Source: Fidelibacterota bacterium (GTDB lineage Bacteria; Pseudomonadota; Alphaproteobacteria; Rhodospirillales; Rhodospirillaceae). From it: 64,000 nucleotides of DNA. A model generated the notes under the pieces. The model ran no database searches. It was not told the DNA's origin and was given only the letters and a program-made list of their open reading frames with translations. Where the stretch lies: NCBI GenBank assembly GCA_947476625.1, contig CANJRA010000005.1, positions 1 through 64,000 on the forward strand, given 5' to 3'. The number at the start of each line of letters is the position of its first letter. Position 1 is the stretch's first letter. Of this stretch, positions 7,808 through 16,608 are shown piece after piece. The translations under genes and the position numbers were made by a program.

Positions 7808-9547
7808 ATGTCAAAGAAAAATGGTTCTCGGCGCACATGGGAAGTCGGATGTGTCACGGTCGGCATTATGGGCGCTTTGGGTATTGGACTCGCATCCATG
7901 CTCTTAGCTTCCGGCCCCGCAGAAGCAGCCGGCGCGACAGGCGTTATCTCGGGAAAGGTAACGGCCGATAAGGGCAAGGTACAGGCGCTGCGTGTGCAGG
8001 CGCGGGACACCGTCAATCGCGTCACCTATACGGTCTTTACGGTTGGCGGCGAGTATCATATTTACAACTTACCGCCAGCTGAATACGAGGTCAGCGTGTT
8101 GGAAGAGGAATTCAAGTCGCCGCGGCCGCTCGTTAAAGTGGCGGCAGGTAAATCCGAGAATGCGAATCTTGAACTCGAGGCGCTGAAGCCATTGCCGGCC
8201 GGCAAAGGTGTGGGTCTGTACGAGCAGCAAGGAAAAACAGTCGATCTGGTCGACTTCGATACTTTGTATCCGGCGGGGCCGGGCCGGGACATTCTCGTAC
8301 AGAAATGCTTTGGATGTCATAGCACGGCTTATGACAACCATTGGCACCGCATGCCAGGACGGACAAAGGCTGAGTGGGGCGAAGCGTTTAAGCGCATGTA
8401 CGATCCGGAGACTTATAACAAGAAGAAGATCGCGGAAATCGGTGCTCCACCCATGCTCGAATATCCGCTGTTGGAGGAAGATAAAGACACGCTGCTAACC
8501 TATCTCGCGACGAATTTTGGGCCGGGGCATCCCGAGCGCGACTACAAGCTGGATACTGTTGTCCGAAATGAAGACGCGCTCTCCAAGGTTCAGTACGTCA
8601 CGTATTATTATCCGGCACAACGCGGATCCCACGATGTGTTTCCAAGCGCGCAGCTGCCGGGCACTCTTTGGGGTGCCAGCATCGGCAGCGGCTACATTAC
8701 TGCCGTCAATACGGGGGCCAGCGATCCTGCCGCACGCTACAGGGAATGGGAGATTCCAAACCCCGAGAACCACGTGCGCGGCGTTCACCCGCACGGAGTC
8801 ATAGAGTGCAAGGATAAGATTTATTGGACGGGGATGGCCGACGATACGATTGGCGAGATGGATATCAAAACCGGTGCGATTATCCGTCATGTCATGCCGA
8901 CGCGCGGCGGCGGATCGCATACGGCACGCGCCGACTCTAAGTGCAATGTGTGGGCGACGCAGGTCTATGGTCAAAGCCGCGTGGTTCGCATGGATGCCAA
9001 GACAAAGGAAATGAAGGATTGGGTCGTGCTGGCCGGCGCGAATTGGTATGGAATCACCGTCGATCAGAAGGATCGTCCTTGGGCCGCTTCATATGGCGCG
9101 CCCGCCGCGGCAATGTTCGATCTCAAAACAGAGCAGTGGAAGGTTTATGAACTGAGCCACGGAATCCGCCGCATTACTGTGGATCCGGACGGCAAAGTTT
9201 GGGGAAATCAGTATTTCGGGAACAACCTTGTGAAGATTGATCCTGATACTGGAGCGATAAAGTACTATGAGCTGCCGGTGAAACTTGCCGCAGTCTACGA
9301 GTCCATCTCGGATGCGCAGGGAAACCAGTGGGCCGAAAGCCAGCCTTATAACGGCCTTTTCAAGCTCAATCCCAAAACAACGCAGTGGACCTACTATCCG
9401 AACCCTGTGTTGCGCGGTCATACGCCTAAGATGGAAGTCGATGAGCACGGCGACATTTGGTACAGCATGCAAGGAGCGCTTATGACGCTTAAGCCTAACG
9501 GTAATGTGCCGGCAGTGGGTACGATGAAGGCAGCATCGAATCAGTAA
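7808..9547 (+). CDS. Carboxypeptidase-regulatory-like / cytochrome c / Vgb-type propeller fusion protein
   Basis: 579 aa from the ATG at 7808, preceded by GAGGGAG; an in-frame upstream codon at 7763 has no ribosome site. It begins with a membrane anchor or signal (about residues 10-38), then a beta-sandwich like carboxypeptidase regulatory domains (about 40-115: GEYHIYNLPPAEYEVSVL), then one c-type haem site C167-FGC-H171 in a small cytochrome domain (about 150-235), and finally a Vgb/virginiamycin-lyase-like beta-propeller (about 290-570) with repeats such as GITVDQKDRPW and ITVDPDGKVWGN. The propeller probably is not a lyase here; such domains are common in multidomain periplasmic redox proteins. 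It likely transfers electrons in the periplasm together with its neighbours. Confidence 0.75.
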   Translation: MSKKNGSRRTWEVGCVTVGIMGALGIGLASMLLASGPAEAAGATGVISGKVTADKGKVQALRVQARDTVNRVTYTVFTVGGEYHIYNLPPAEYEVSVLEEEFKSPRPLVKVAAGKSENANLELEALKPLPAGKGVGLYEQQGKTVDLVDFDTLYPAGPGRDILVQKCFGCHSTAYDNHWHRMPGRTKAEWGEAFKRMYDPETYNKKKIAEIGAPPMLEYPLLEEDKDTLLTYLATNFGPGHPERDYKLDTVVRNEDALSKVQYVTYYYPAQRGSHDVFPSAQLPGTLWGASIGSGYITAVNTGASDPAARYREWEIPNPENHVRGVHPHGVIECKDKIYWTGMADDTIGEMDIKTGAIIRHVMPTRGGGSHTARADSKCNVWATQVYGQSRVVRMDAKTKEMKDWVVLAGANWYGITVDQKDRPWAASYGAPAAAMFDLKTEQWKVYELSHGIRRITVDPDGKVWGNQYFGNNLVKIDPDTGAIKYYELPVKLAAVYESISDAQGNQWAESQPYNGLFKLNPKTTQWTYYPNPVLRGHTPKMEVDEHGDIWYSMQGALMTLKPNGNVPAVGTMKAASNQ

Positions 9548-9559
9548 CGGGAATAAACC

Positions 9560-9599
9560 GGGGGCCGAATTCTGGAATATTTCCCATAGTTCGGCCCCC
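9560..9599 (+). terminator. Terminator-like hairpin after the Vgb-cytochrome gene
   Basis: GGGGGCCGAA (9560-9569) pairs with TTCGGCCCCC (9590-9599) over a 20-nt loop, 13 bp after the stop codon; a weak ATTT follows. Confidence 0.55.
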
Positions 9600-9664
9600 A
9601 TTTCCCGGCAGTTTCGCTCGTCCCGTTTTTATAGCTTGAGAGTCATTCACCTTACGGTTCGCCG

Positions 9665-10144
9665 ATGAGAAATTTTTCAAGGCGCAAGGCCCTTGTCGGC
9701 GGGGCAAGTCTTTGGGTGGCCGTGGGGTTTGCGCGCAGCGCTTTGGCCAACGGCGATGAGTTTTTCGGCGGCGTGGAAATTGTTGGCCAGACTGAATTGG
9801 TCTACTTCGGCTCCGTCAAAGATAGAGATGGTAACTATCTGGAGGGCGTCGAGGTAACGCTTACGTGCTCTGACCCATCTCTTACTTACGTCACCTACAC
9901 GGATGTTATTGGCCGTTATCGTACGGCGGATGTCGGCCGTGGCATGATCGAACTTGGCTATCGGGTGGACCCAACCAAGCTCGATATCCGCGTTGCGCGC
10001 GAAGGATATACGCAAGTGCGCCGCTTGAACCGCAGTCCGTATCTCGCGGATAGGGGCGCCTTCGAAATCACCTTCACGATGGAAAAAACCACGGGAGATG
10101 GCCCGTCCGCGGAAGCGCAACGCCGCCCGAATTCTCCCGGCTGA
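9665..10144 (+). CDS. Tat-exported carboxypeptidase-regulatory-like protein
   Basis: 159 aa. The N-terminus has a twin-arginine motif (SRRKALVGG) and a hydrophobic stretch ending ALANG, so it is probably a Tat substrate. The mature part (about 50-145) resembles the Cna-B / carboxypeptidase regulatory beta-sandwich: VKDRDGNYLEGVEVTLTC, TDVIGRYRT, IRVAREGYTQVRR. No cofactor motif is visible. Its domain resembles that in the N-terminal part of the preceding cytochrome fusion, which suggests related partners. A hairpin follows the gene. Function unknown. Confidence 0.6.
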   Translation: MRNFSRRKALVGGASLWVAVGFARSALANGDEFFGGVEIVGQTELVYFGSVKDRDGNYLEGVEVTLTCSDPSLTYVTYTDVIGRYRTADVGRGMIELGYRVDPTKLDIRVAREGYTQVRRLNRSPYLADRGAFEITFTMEKTTGDGPSAEAQRRPNSPG

Positions 10145-10154
10145 AACCTCATCT

Positions 10155-10185
10155 GACCGGCCCCAAAAAATGGGACCGGTCTTTT
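10155..10185 (+). terminator. Intrinsic terminator
   Basis: GACCGGCCCCA (10155-10165) pairs, with one mismatch, with TGGGACCGGTC (10171-10181), then TTTT. Lies 11 bp after the Tat-protein stop. Confidence 0.7.
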
Positions 10186-10216
10186 GAAGTGCGTAAGAAC
10201 GTCTTTCTATGAATTG

Positions 10217-10663
10217 TTACTTTTTCGGCGGCGCTGGCGGCGGCGGCTGCACGCTGGCAGGGAATGCCGCGACAACCGTTTTTACCGATGCATCGAACGT
10301 CGCGTGGGTACTCGCGAGTTTTGCGTCATCATGGGCTTTGGCAGCATCAGCCACGGCTTGCGAATCTGCTTCGGCTTGCTTTAACAGGGGATCGATTTTC
10401 GTTTTGAAATCGGCCGGCTCGCCGGCGACGCTTTTTTCTAAGGCTTCGGCGCCTTCCTTAAACTCTTCGTTTTCATGGGGAATGCGGTCGTAGTTTTTGG
10501 CGTCGATAAGACGCTGCGTGTGTGCAACGACGCGCGTAAGTGTACCAAGCGACTTCTTTACGGTGTCAGGCGACTTCATATCAGCGGCATAGGCAGAAGG
10601 GGCAGCGGCCCACACGAAGGCCAAAGCGCCCATACTTGTCAGTATATTTCTCATCATCGCCAT
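10217..10663 (-). CDS. Exported helical protein resembling cytochrome c' but without a haem motif
   Basis: 148 aa with a Sec signal (about 1-26, ending AYAAD). The mature chain is almost entirely amphipathic helix (SPDTVKKSLGTLTRVVAHTQRL..., then three more helices) and ends in a proline-rich tail PPPPAPPKK. The four-helix pattern recalls cytochrome c'/b562 folds, but there is no CxxCH and no cysteine in the mature chain. The start at 10663 has GGGAGAG 6 nt upstream. It follows the cupredoxin gene by 16 bp on the same strand, so the pair is likely an operon. Confidence 0.55.
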   Translation of the reverse strand: MAMMRNILTSMGALAFVWAAAPSAYAADMKSPDTVKKSLGTLTRVVAHTQRLIDAKNYDRIPHENEEFKEGAEALEKSVAGEPADFKTKIDPLLKQAEADSQAVADAAKAHDDAKLASTHATFDASVKTVVAAFPASVQPPPPAPPKK

Positions 10664-10679
10664 TGTGATCTCTCCCTTG

Positions 10680-11126
10680 TTATACGGTTACTGTAAGAAC
10701 GCCTTGCATGGTTTCGCCATGACCAGGAACTGAGCAAACAAAAGTGTACTGCCCAGGGGCTGGCGCAACGAAATCAACCATTGTTATTTCTCCCTTGCCG
10801 CAGATCGGCGTCGCCGTCAGAACCATGGCCGCGTCGCCGTCGGGTATAGCCTTCACGTCGCTCTGCTTATCGGCATCGGCGAAAAATGCGGCTTCCGTTC
10901 CGGGTTTCAATAATACCCAATTGTGCGGATCACTAATAATCTCGCCGGCATGATGGAAAATGAGCCTAACAGAAGCACCGGTTGGACAGGTTAAATGATC
11001 AGGCTCGAAAGCCAACTCATCACCGACGCTCGCAATACGTAGCTCAATCGGTGCGCCTGCATTTGCATGGAGGGTCATGCAACTCAGCGCAAAAGCCGTT
11101 CCTAAGAAACCGCGCCGAGAATACAT
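10680..11126 (-). CDS. Tat-exported blue-copper protein (azurin/plastocyanin-like cupredoxin)
   Basis: 148 aa from the ATG at 11126, chosen because the twin-arginine motif YSRRGFLGTA then starts at once; upstream TTG/ATG codons to 11174 are possible alternatives. The mature domain has the azurin-like order of type-1 copper ligands: a His in SDPHNW, then FVCSVPGHGETMQG giving Cys, His and Met. The section FEPDHLTCPTGASVRLIFHHAGE is the usual strand before the first ligand, and TPICGK adds a possible disulfide partner. It should be a soluble one-electron carrier in the periplasm, a natural partner for the c-type haem and PQQ proteins upstream. Confidence 0.8.
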   Translation of the reverse strand: MYSRRGFLGTAFALSCMTLHANAGAPIELRIASVGDELAFEPDHLTCPTGASVRLIFHHAGEIISDPHNWVLLKPGTEAAFFADADKQSDVKAIPDGDAAMVLTATPICGKGEITMVDFVAPAPGQYTFVCSVPGHGETMQGVLTVTV

Positions 11127-11327
11127 ATCTACGAAACGCGCGCTATGTGAAGTATTTGGCATTTGCTGGCCCAAATCTGACAGCAGAGATATATCATGAG
11201 TAAATCCGCATGTTCGAGAACATAGCCGCTTTGTAATGTCGGGCAGAATTATCTTTGGATTAACACGTCTTTATCCCGCCATAATGATCATCATGTTGGC
11301 TTCACTATGGGAATCTTTGGAACTGGT

Positions 11328-12821
11328 ATGACCGCACTAACCGAGTCTACGGAGATTTTTGCATTCGAGCCGGGCTACGCGCGGTTGCCGGAACGGTCTT
11401 TCGCGCGGATTCAGCCGACACCGGTGGCCGCGCCGCAGCTTATTCGGGTCAACAAAAACCTGGCCGAGCACCTTGGATTGGATCCAGAAAAACTGGCGTC
11501 GACCGAAGGCGTGGAGATGCTCGCAGGCAATCGTACCGCCGCGAGCGGCGACGCGCTGGCTATGGCTTATGCCGGCCACCAATTTGGACAATTTGTGCCG
11601 CAACTCGGTGACGGCCGCGCCATTTTGTTGGGCGAGGTGACCGATCGTGCCGGCATGAAGCGCGAGATCCAGCTTAAAGGTGCCGGACCAACGCCTTTCT
11701 CGCGGCGAGGCGATGGCCGCGCAGCGCTGGGGCCGGTATTGCGCGAGTATGTCGTCAGCGAAACCATGGCTGCCCTTGGCATTCCGACGACGCGCGCACT
11801 CGCGGCTGTAACAACAGGCGAATACGTTATGCGTGACAGACCTTTGCCCGGGGCGGTGCTGACACGCGTCGCGGCAAGTCATATTCGTGTTGGCACGTTC
11901 CAATTCTTTGCGGCGCGCGGTGATGGCGAGGGCATTAAGCTGCTGGCCGATTACGTTATCGCGCGGCACTACCCGGACGCAGTAGGTGCCGCGAATCCTT
12001 ACGCCGCGCTGTTCGATATGATAGTCGCGCGGCAAGCCGACCTCATTGCCCAATGGATGCTGGTTGGCTTTATTCACGGTGTCATGAACACGGATAACAT
12101 GACGGTATCGGGTGAGACCATCGATTACGGCCCGTGCGCTTTTATGGATGCCTACCATGCCGGCACCGTCTACAGCTCCATCGACGCGCGGGGGCGTTAT
12201 GCTTTTTCCAATCAACCGGCGATGGCCCATTGGAATCTGACGCGGTTGGCGGAATCACTTTTGCCGCTGTTTTCCGCGGACGAAGATGCTGCGGTGAAAA
12301 CGGCGCAAAGCGTATTGGATAGGTTTCCGGCACGCTTCGAGGCGTCGTATTCCGCCGGTCTTTGCCGCAAACTGGGCTTGCTGACACCGCGGCCCGACGA
12401 CACGGCGTTAGCGCTCGACCTTCTGGAACGCATGGACCGCAACAACGCGGACTTTACGCTCACGTTTCGCGGTCTGGGTGATCTGGCCCTCGCGCCTGAT
12501 GAGAGTGCGGTCGGCGATCTATTCGCTGATCGGAAGGATTTTGATGCGTGGGCAGTGCGTTGGCGGCAACGACTCGCGGAAGGGGGTGGAGATCCGCAAG
12601 CGCGCCGTGCGGCTATGCACGCCGTCAATCCGGCTTTCATTCCCCGCAATCATTTGGTGGAAGAAATGATCGTCGCGGCTGTTGATAACGGGAGCTTTCA
12701 ACCCTTCGAACAGCTCTTAGCCGTGCTGTCCCGACCTTATGAAGATCAGCCCGCTTTCAGTCGGTATGCCAATCCGCCGCAACCCCACGAAATTGTGCAT
12801 CAAACATTCTGCGGCACTTAG
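11328..12821 (+). CDS. selO: SelO/YdiU-type protein adenylyltransferase
   Basis: 497 aa from the ATG at 11328 (GGAA just upstream); a codon at 11307 would add seven residues. Hallmarks of the pseudokinase family are present: GHQFGQFVPQLGDGRAILLGE, LKGAGPTPFSRRGDGRA, REYVVSETMAALGIPTTRA, HGVMNTDNM (metal and catalytic residues) and DYGPCAFMDAY. SelO enzymes transfer AMP to Ser/Thr/Tyr of redox-related proteins. The chain ends TFCGT, placing a Cys where eukaryotic SelO carries selenocysteine. Full length for the family. Confidence 0.9.
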   Translation: MTALTESTEIFAFEPGYARLPERSFARIQPTPVAAPQLIRVNKNLAEHLGLDPEKLASTEGVEMLAGNRTAASGDALAMAYAGHQFGQFVPQLGDGRAILLGEVTDRAGMKREIQLKGAGPTPFSRRGDGRAALGPVLREYVVSETMAALGIPTTRALAAVTTGEYVMRDRPLPGAVLTRVAASHIRVGTFQFFAARGDGEGIKLLADYVIARHYPDAVGAANPYAALFDMIVARQADLIAQWMLVGFIHGVMNTDNMTVSGETIDYGPCAFMDAYHAGTVYSSIDARGRYAFSNQPAMAHWNLTRLAESLLPLFSADEDAAVKTAQSVLDRFPARFEASYSAGLCRKLGLLTPRPDDTALALDLLERMDRNNADFTLTFRGLGDLALAPDESAVGDLFADRKDFDAWAVRWRQRLAEGGGDPQARRAAMHAVNPAFIPRNHLVEEMIVAAVDNGSFQPFEQLLAVLSRPYEDQPAFSRYANPPQPHEIVHQTFCGT

Positions 12822-12904
12822 CCGATTATTTTGCGAGAAATGCGCGAGACTTTCAAATCCGTCCGGCCAAATTGGATGTAGTCCATATATCTTCTCTCCA
12901 AATA

Positions 12905-12937
12905 AAAAGCCCGGCGCTTTATGAGCGCCGGGCTTTT
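12905..12937. terminator. Bidirectional intrinsic terminator, selO / csp
   Basis: AAAAGCCCGGCGCT (12905-12918), loop TTATG, AGCGCCGGGCTTTT (12924-12937). Perfect 14-bp stem flanked by A and T tracts, so it works for both convergent genes. Confidence 0.9.
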
Positions 12938-12960
12938 AGTCGCAAGCGACGTCTGGCGGC

Positions 12961-13164
12961 TTAGCCGACCTTCAAGTTCGCGGCGGCATCCTTGCCGCGC
13001 TCATTGACGACGTCATAATTGATGCTCTGGCCTTCGTTGAGTGTGCTGAGGCCAGCGCGTTCAACTGCGCTGATGTGTACGAATACATCTTTGCCGCCGT
13101 TGCTGGGTTGAATGAAGCCGTAACCTTTCTGCGCGTTAAACCACTTAACAGTACCTTGTGCCAA
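12961..13164 (-). CDS. CspA-family cold-shock protein
   Basis: 67 aa: GTVKWFNAQKGYGFIQP (RNP1), KDVFVHISAVERAG (RNP2) and a compact OB-fold ending AANLKVG. Such proteins bind single-stranded RNA/DNA and act as RNA chaperones. The first codon is TTG (13162-13164) rather than ATG, with GGAGG placed about 6 nt upstream, so the start is well supported. It shares a bidirectional terminator with selO. Confidence 0.95.
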   Translation of the reverse strand: MAQGTVKWFNAQKGYGFIQPSNGGKDVFVHISAVERAGLSTLNEGQSINYDVVNERGKDAAANLKVG

Positions 13165-13632
13165 ATTGGCCTCCTGGAGAATGCATCGTCATATACGCTG
13201 CGCGACCATCGCACAGCTTATCCGAATCCAGCGTTGTCTTGGGGAAGGCCTTATAAGGCGTGCAGCAAGGCAGGCGTAGAACTCGAGTCTTTTAAATATA
13301 TTGGAAATTCGGCTTGTTTTCAATTAGTTCGCGGCGCGAGCGGCCTGTCGGCTGGGGATGTGGCGGGTGTAATGCGTGTCCAGACCCCATCATTTGGTGG
13401 AGAATTGGTCGCGCGCCGCGATTTTTATCGCAGCGCAAAATGCGATTCCTACCCGTTGTCGCATAAATTTTCTCAATAACTATTTGAAGATTATATATTT
13501 ATTTGGCCCGCGAAAGGGCGGCGCGCATACTGCGTTGCGATAGCTGCGCATCAATAGATAGTGCCCACGCATTTTCTGAGTGGGGGCGGCTGCACGCGCA
13601 CTCTCCCGTGCCAAAACAATAGGAGCTGTGTG
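13165..13632. other. Divergent gap between csp and hemD
   Basis: 468 bp. It holds the promoter and probably a long 5' leader of the cold-shock gene, and the hemD promoter. A plus-strand frame (13075-13479) overlaps csp in antisense, has no ribosome site and no recognisable family, so I treat it as non-coding. I see no clear operator or strong hairpin. Confidence 0.4.
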
Positions 13633-14463
13633 GTGAAAGCGAACAAGATGACGGACTCTCTGACGAACCGTCGGATCGCGCTCGCTGAATCGCGCGAACT
13701 CGATTTGCTGGCCAGCATGCTGGAACGCGAAGGTGCTGTGGTCCTGCGGTGTCCACTGGTTTCCATTCGCGATGTGCCCGATGCGGCTCCCGTGGAAGCG
13801 TGGCTCAAGCGTCTCGCTGCCGGCACCATGCAGGACGTGATTTTTTATACGGGCGAAGGATTGCGCCGGTTGCTGGGCTTTGCCGAACGCGTCGGTATGA
13901 AAGCCGAGTTCATCAGCGCTCTTACCCGTGTTCGCAAAATCACGCGTGGTCCTAAACCCGTTCGCGCTCTGCGCGAGGTCGGTTTGGAACCCGATCTTGT
14001 CACTGATGTTCCCACCACCGCCGGGCTTATCGCAATTATAGAGCCATTGAAGATCGAGGGGCGGCACATAGGTCTGCAGATTTACGGCCAAGAGCCGAAT
14101 CGCCAGCTGGTTGATTTCCTCGTCAGCCAAGGCGCCGTAGTCGATATTGTTGCGCCCTATATCTATTCCTCCGAAGCCGACGATCTCCTGGTTATCGATT
14201 GCATCCATCAGCTGGCTGATGGGCGCATCGACGCCATTGCTTTTACAAGCTCGCCGCAAATCCAGCGCCTAGAAGATGTCGCGCGCGAGAACGAACTGTC
14301 CCATGCGCTGCGGTTAGGCTTGAGTCGTACCAAGATTGCTGCGGTCGGGCCGATCATGGCGGCGGAATTGGAACGCCGCGGTTTTCACGCCGATGTCATG
14401 CCGGAGAGTTCATTCACCATGAAGCCGCTGGTAAAATCTATCGCGCGGATGCTTGGCACCTGA
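13633..14463 (+). CDS. hemD: Uroporphyrinogen-III synthase
   Basis: 276 aa from the GTG at 13633, with AGGAG at 13621-13625; the longer frame from 13561 would start without a ribosome site. The sequence has the loosely conserved HemD pattern: an N-terminal RRIALAESRE.., DVIFYTGEGLRRLL, a middle GRHIGLQIYGQEPNRQLVDFL, VAPYIYSSEAD, and AIAFTSSPQIQRLEDVA...KIAAVGPIMAAELERRG at the end. It closes hydroxymethylbilane into uroporphyrinogen III. It stands alone, about 5 kb from the main haem run, convergent with the radical SAM gene. Confidence 0.85.
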   Translation: MKANKMTDSLTNRRIALAESRELDLLASMLEREGAVVLRCPLVSIRDVPDAAPVEAWLKRLAAGTMQDVIFYTGEGLRRLLGFAERVGMKAEFISALTRVRKITRGPKPVRALREVGLEPDLVTDVPTTAGLIAIIEPLKIEGRHIGLQIYGQEPNRQLVDFLVSQGAVVDIVAPYIYSSEADDLLVIDCIHQLADGRIDAIAFTSSPQIQRLEDVARENELSHALRLGLSRTKIAAVGPIMAAELERRGFHADVMPESSFTMKPLVKSIARMLGT

Positions 14464-14480
14464 AGCAGGCGCGACAAGAC

Positions 14481-16517
14481 TCACTTGCGCGGGATCGGCA
14501 CGCCTTTGGTCAGGAAACGCTGTGTCCTGTGTTTCTGGCCCATGCGCCGGCCTTCGCCGCCGTTGTCGCCGGTACCTTTTGGCTGCCAGCTCGGCACTAA
14601 CTGGTGTTTGCCTGGACCAATCAAATCGGCGCGGCCCATCTTCTTCAGGGCTTCGCGCAAAAGCGGCCAATTCTCGGCGTCGTGATAACGCAAGAACGCT
14701 TTATGCAAACGGCGTTGGCGCAGGCCCGTGATCGCATTGACAGGATCCGACGCGCCGCGGCGTATCGGTCGCAACGGGTTACTGCCCGAATGATACATCG
14801 CCGTCGCTAGAGCCATGGGTGAGGGCAGGAAGGTCTGCACTTGGTCGGCTCTGTACTTATGTCGCTTCAGCCATATCGCCAAGTTCATCATGTCTTCATC
14901 CGATGTGCCCGGATGCGCTGCGATGAAATAGGGGATCAGGAAATATTCTTTGCCGGCCTGCTTGGCGGCCGCGTCGAACAACTGCTTAAAGCGGTCGTAC
15001 GCGCCGATGCCTGGCTTCATCATCTTCGACAACGGTCCGGCTTCGGTATGTTCCGGTGCGATCTTCAGATAGCCGCCGACGTGATGCGTCACCAGCTCTT
15101 TAATATAAGCCGGGCTTTTCACGGCGAGGTCATAGCGTACGCCTGATGCTACCATGACTTTTTTGATGCCGGGCAGCTCGCGTGCTTTGCGATACAGTTG
15201 GATCAGTGAATCATGACTGGTGTTCAGGTTCGGGCAAATATCCGGATACACGCATGATGGCTTACGGCACAAAGCCTCTGTCTCTTTATCCTTGCAGGCG
15301 ATGCGATACATATTCGCAGTCGGCCCGCCGATATCCGAGATGATCCCCGTAAAGCCTGGGGTCTTGTCGCGGATTTTGCCGATCTCCTGCAGGACCGAGT
15401 CTTCCGAGCGGTTCTGTATAATACGGCCTTCGTGTTCGGTAATTGAGCAGAACGAGCAGCCGCCAAAGCATCCGCGCATGATCGTGACCGAGAAACGGAT
15501 CATGTCCCACGCCGGTATTTTAGCGTCGCCATAAGCAGGATGCGGCCCGCGCGCGTAGGGCAGCTCGTATACGCTGTCCATTTCCGGCGTCGTCAGCGGA
15601 ATTGGCGGCGGCGTCACCCACAATTCACGGTCGCCGTGCTTTTGCACCAATGGGCGCGCGTTGCCGGGGTTGCTCTCCCGGTGCAGCACACGGCTCGCGC
15701 GCGCATAAGCTTCCTTATCTTGTTCGACTTGCTCGAATGATGGCAGGCGTATCACGCTCATAGGACCGCTGGCGCGCGCGCCTTCGTCGCTCGACTCAAT
15801 GTCGTCGGCGGGAAGTTCAGTCCAACCCTCGGGAACCGCCGGTTTCAACAGCGCTATGCCGCGCATGTCGTCGAGATCGGATGGCTTCTCACCTTTGGCC
15901 AGGCGATGCGTTACTTCCACAATCGCGCGCTCGGCGTTGCCGTATAAAAGAATGTCGCCCTTGGCGTCAGCGAGAATTGAACGCCGCACCTTATCGGACC
16001 AGTAGTCGTAGTGAGCGATGCGTCGCAGCGAGCTTTCGATGCCGCCCAGCACAATCGGCACATCCTTGAAGGCCTCGCGGCAACGCTGCGCGTATACGAT
16101 CACAGCGCGGTCGGGACGCTTGCCGCCTTCACCGCCCGGCGTGTAGCTGTCGTTGTGACGCAACCGCTTATCGGACGTGTAGCGGTTGACCATGGAATCC
16201 ATGTTGCCGCCGGTGATGCCGAAATAGAGTGTGGGTTTCCCGAGCGCTGCGAAAGGTTCGGCGCTTTGCCAGTCCGGCTGGGCAATGATGCCGACGCGAA
16301 AACCTTGCGCTTCCAACAGCCGGCCAACGATCGCCATCCCGAAACTCGGGTGATCGACATAAGCATCGCCGGTTACCAGGATGACGTCGCAGGCATCCCA
16401 GCCCAATGAATCCATTTCCGCGCGCGACATCGGCAAAAAGGGCGCCGTCCCGAAGCGCTGCGCCCAGTGCTTTCGGTAGGAAAAGAGCGGTTTTGATGTC
16501 GTCGTAACAGCGTTCAT
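14481..16517 (-). CDS. YgiQ-family radical SAM protein
   Basis: 678 aa from the ATG at 16517 (AAGG 6 nt upstream). An N-terminal domain ([34 protein letters not shown]) is followed by the radical SAM core with [16 protein letters not shown], the three-cysteine motif binding the 4Fe-4S cluster, and the C-terminal YgiQ region ([25 protein letters not shown]) that ends in a basic tail. Full length for the family, whose biochemical role is not established. It is convergent with hemD (17 bp between stops). Confidence 0.9.
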   Translation of the reverse strand: MNAVTTTSKPLFSYRKHWAQRFGTAPFLPMSRAEMDSLGWDACDVILVTGDAYVDHPSFGMAIVGRLLEAQGFRVGIIAQPDWQSAEPFAALGKPTLYFGITGGNMDSMVNRYTSDKRLRHNDSYTPGGEGGKRPDRAVIVYAQRCREAFKDVPIVLGGIESSLRRIAHYDYWSDKVRRSILADAKGDILLYGNAERAIVEVTHRLAKGEKPSDLDDMRGIALLKPAVPEGWTELPADDIESSDEGARASGPMSVIRLPSFEQVEQDKEAYARASRVLHRESNPGNARPLVQKHGDRELWVTPPPIPLTTPEMDSVYELPYARGPHPAYGDAKIPAWDMIRFSVTIMRGCFGGCSFCSITEHEGRIIQNRSEDSVLQEIGKIRDKTPGFTGIISDIGGPTANMYRIACKDKETEALCRKPSCVYPDICPNLNTSHDSLIQLYRKARELPGIKKVMVASGVRYDLAVKSPAYIKELVTHHVGGYLKIAPEHTEAGPLSKMMKPGIGAYDRFKQLFDAAAKQAGKEYFLIPYFIAAHPGTSDEDMMNLAIWLKRHKYRADQVQTFLPSPMALATAMYHSGSNPLRPIRRGASDPVNAITGLRQRRLHKAFLRYHDAENWPLLREALKKMGRADLIGPGKHQLVPSWQPKGTGDNGGEGRRMGQKHRTQRFLTKGVPIPRK

Positions 16518-16608
16518 GCGCGACCTTGTGAGCCACAGGGACGGGCCCGTCAATGGCGCCACGCCTCACATATAGGTTAATCCCTATATATCAAGCCTTT
16601 ACGCCTTG

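Noticed and set aside
12800-12821. Selenocysteine codon at the end of selO
   Set aside because: The codon at the matching position is TGC (Cys) and the gene ends normally with TAG.
13075-13479. Plus-strand frame of 134 codons over the csp gene
   Set aside because: Antisense to csp, no ribosome site, no family features.
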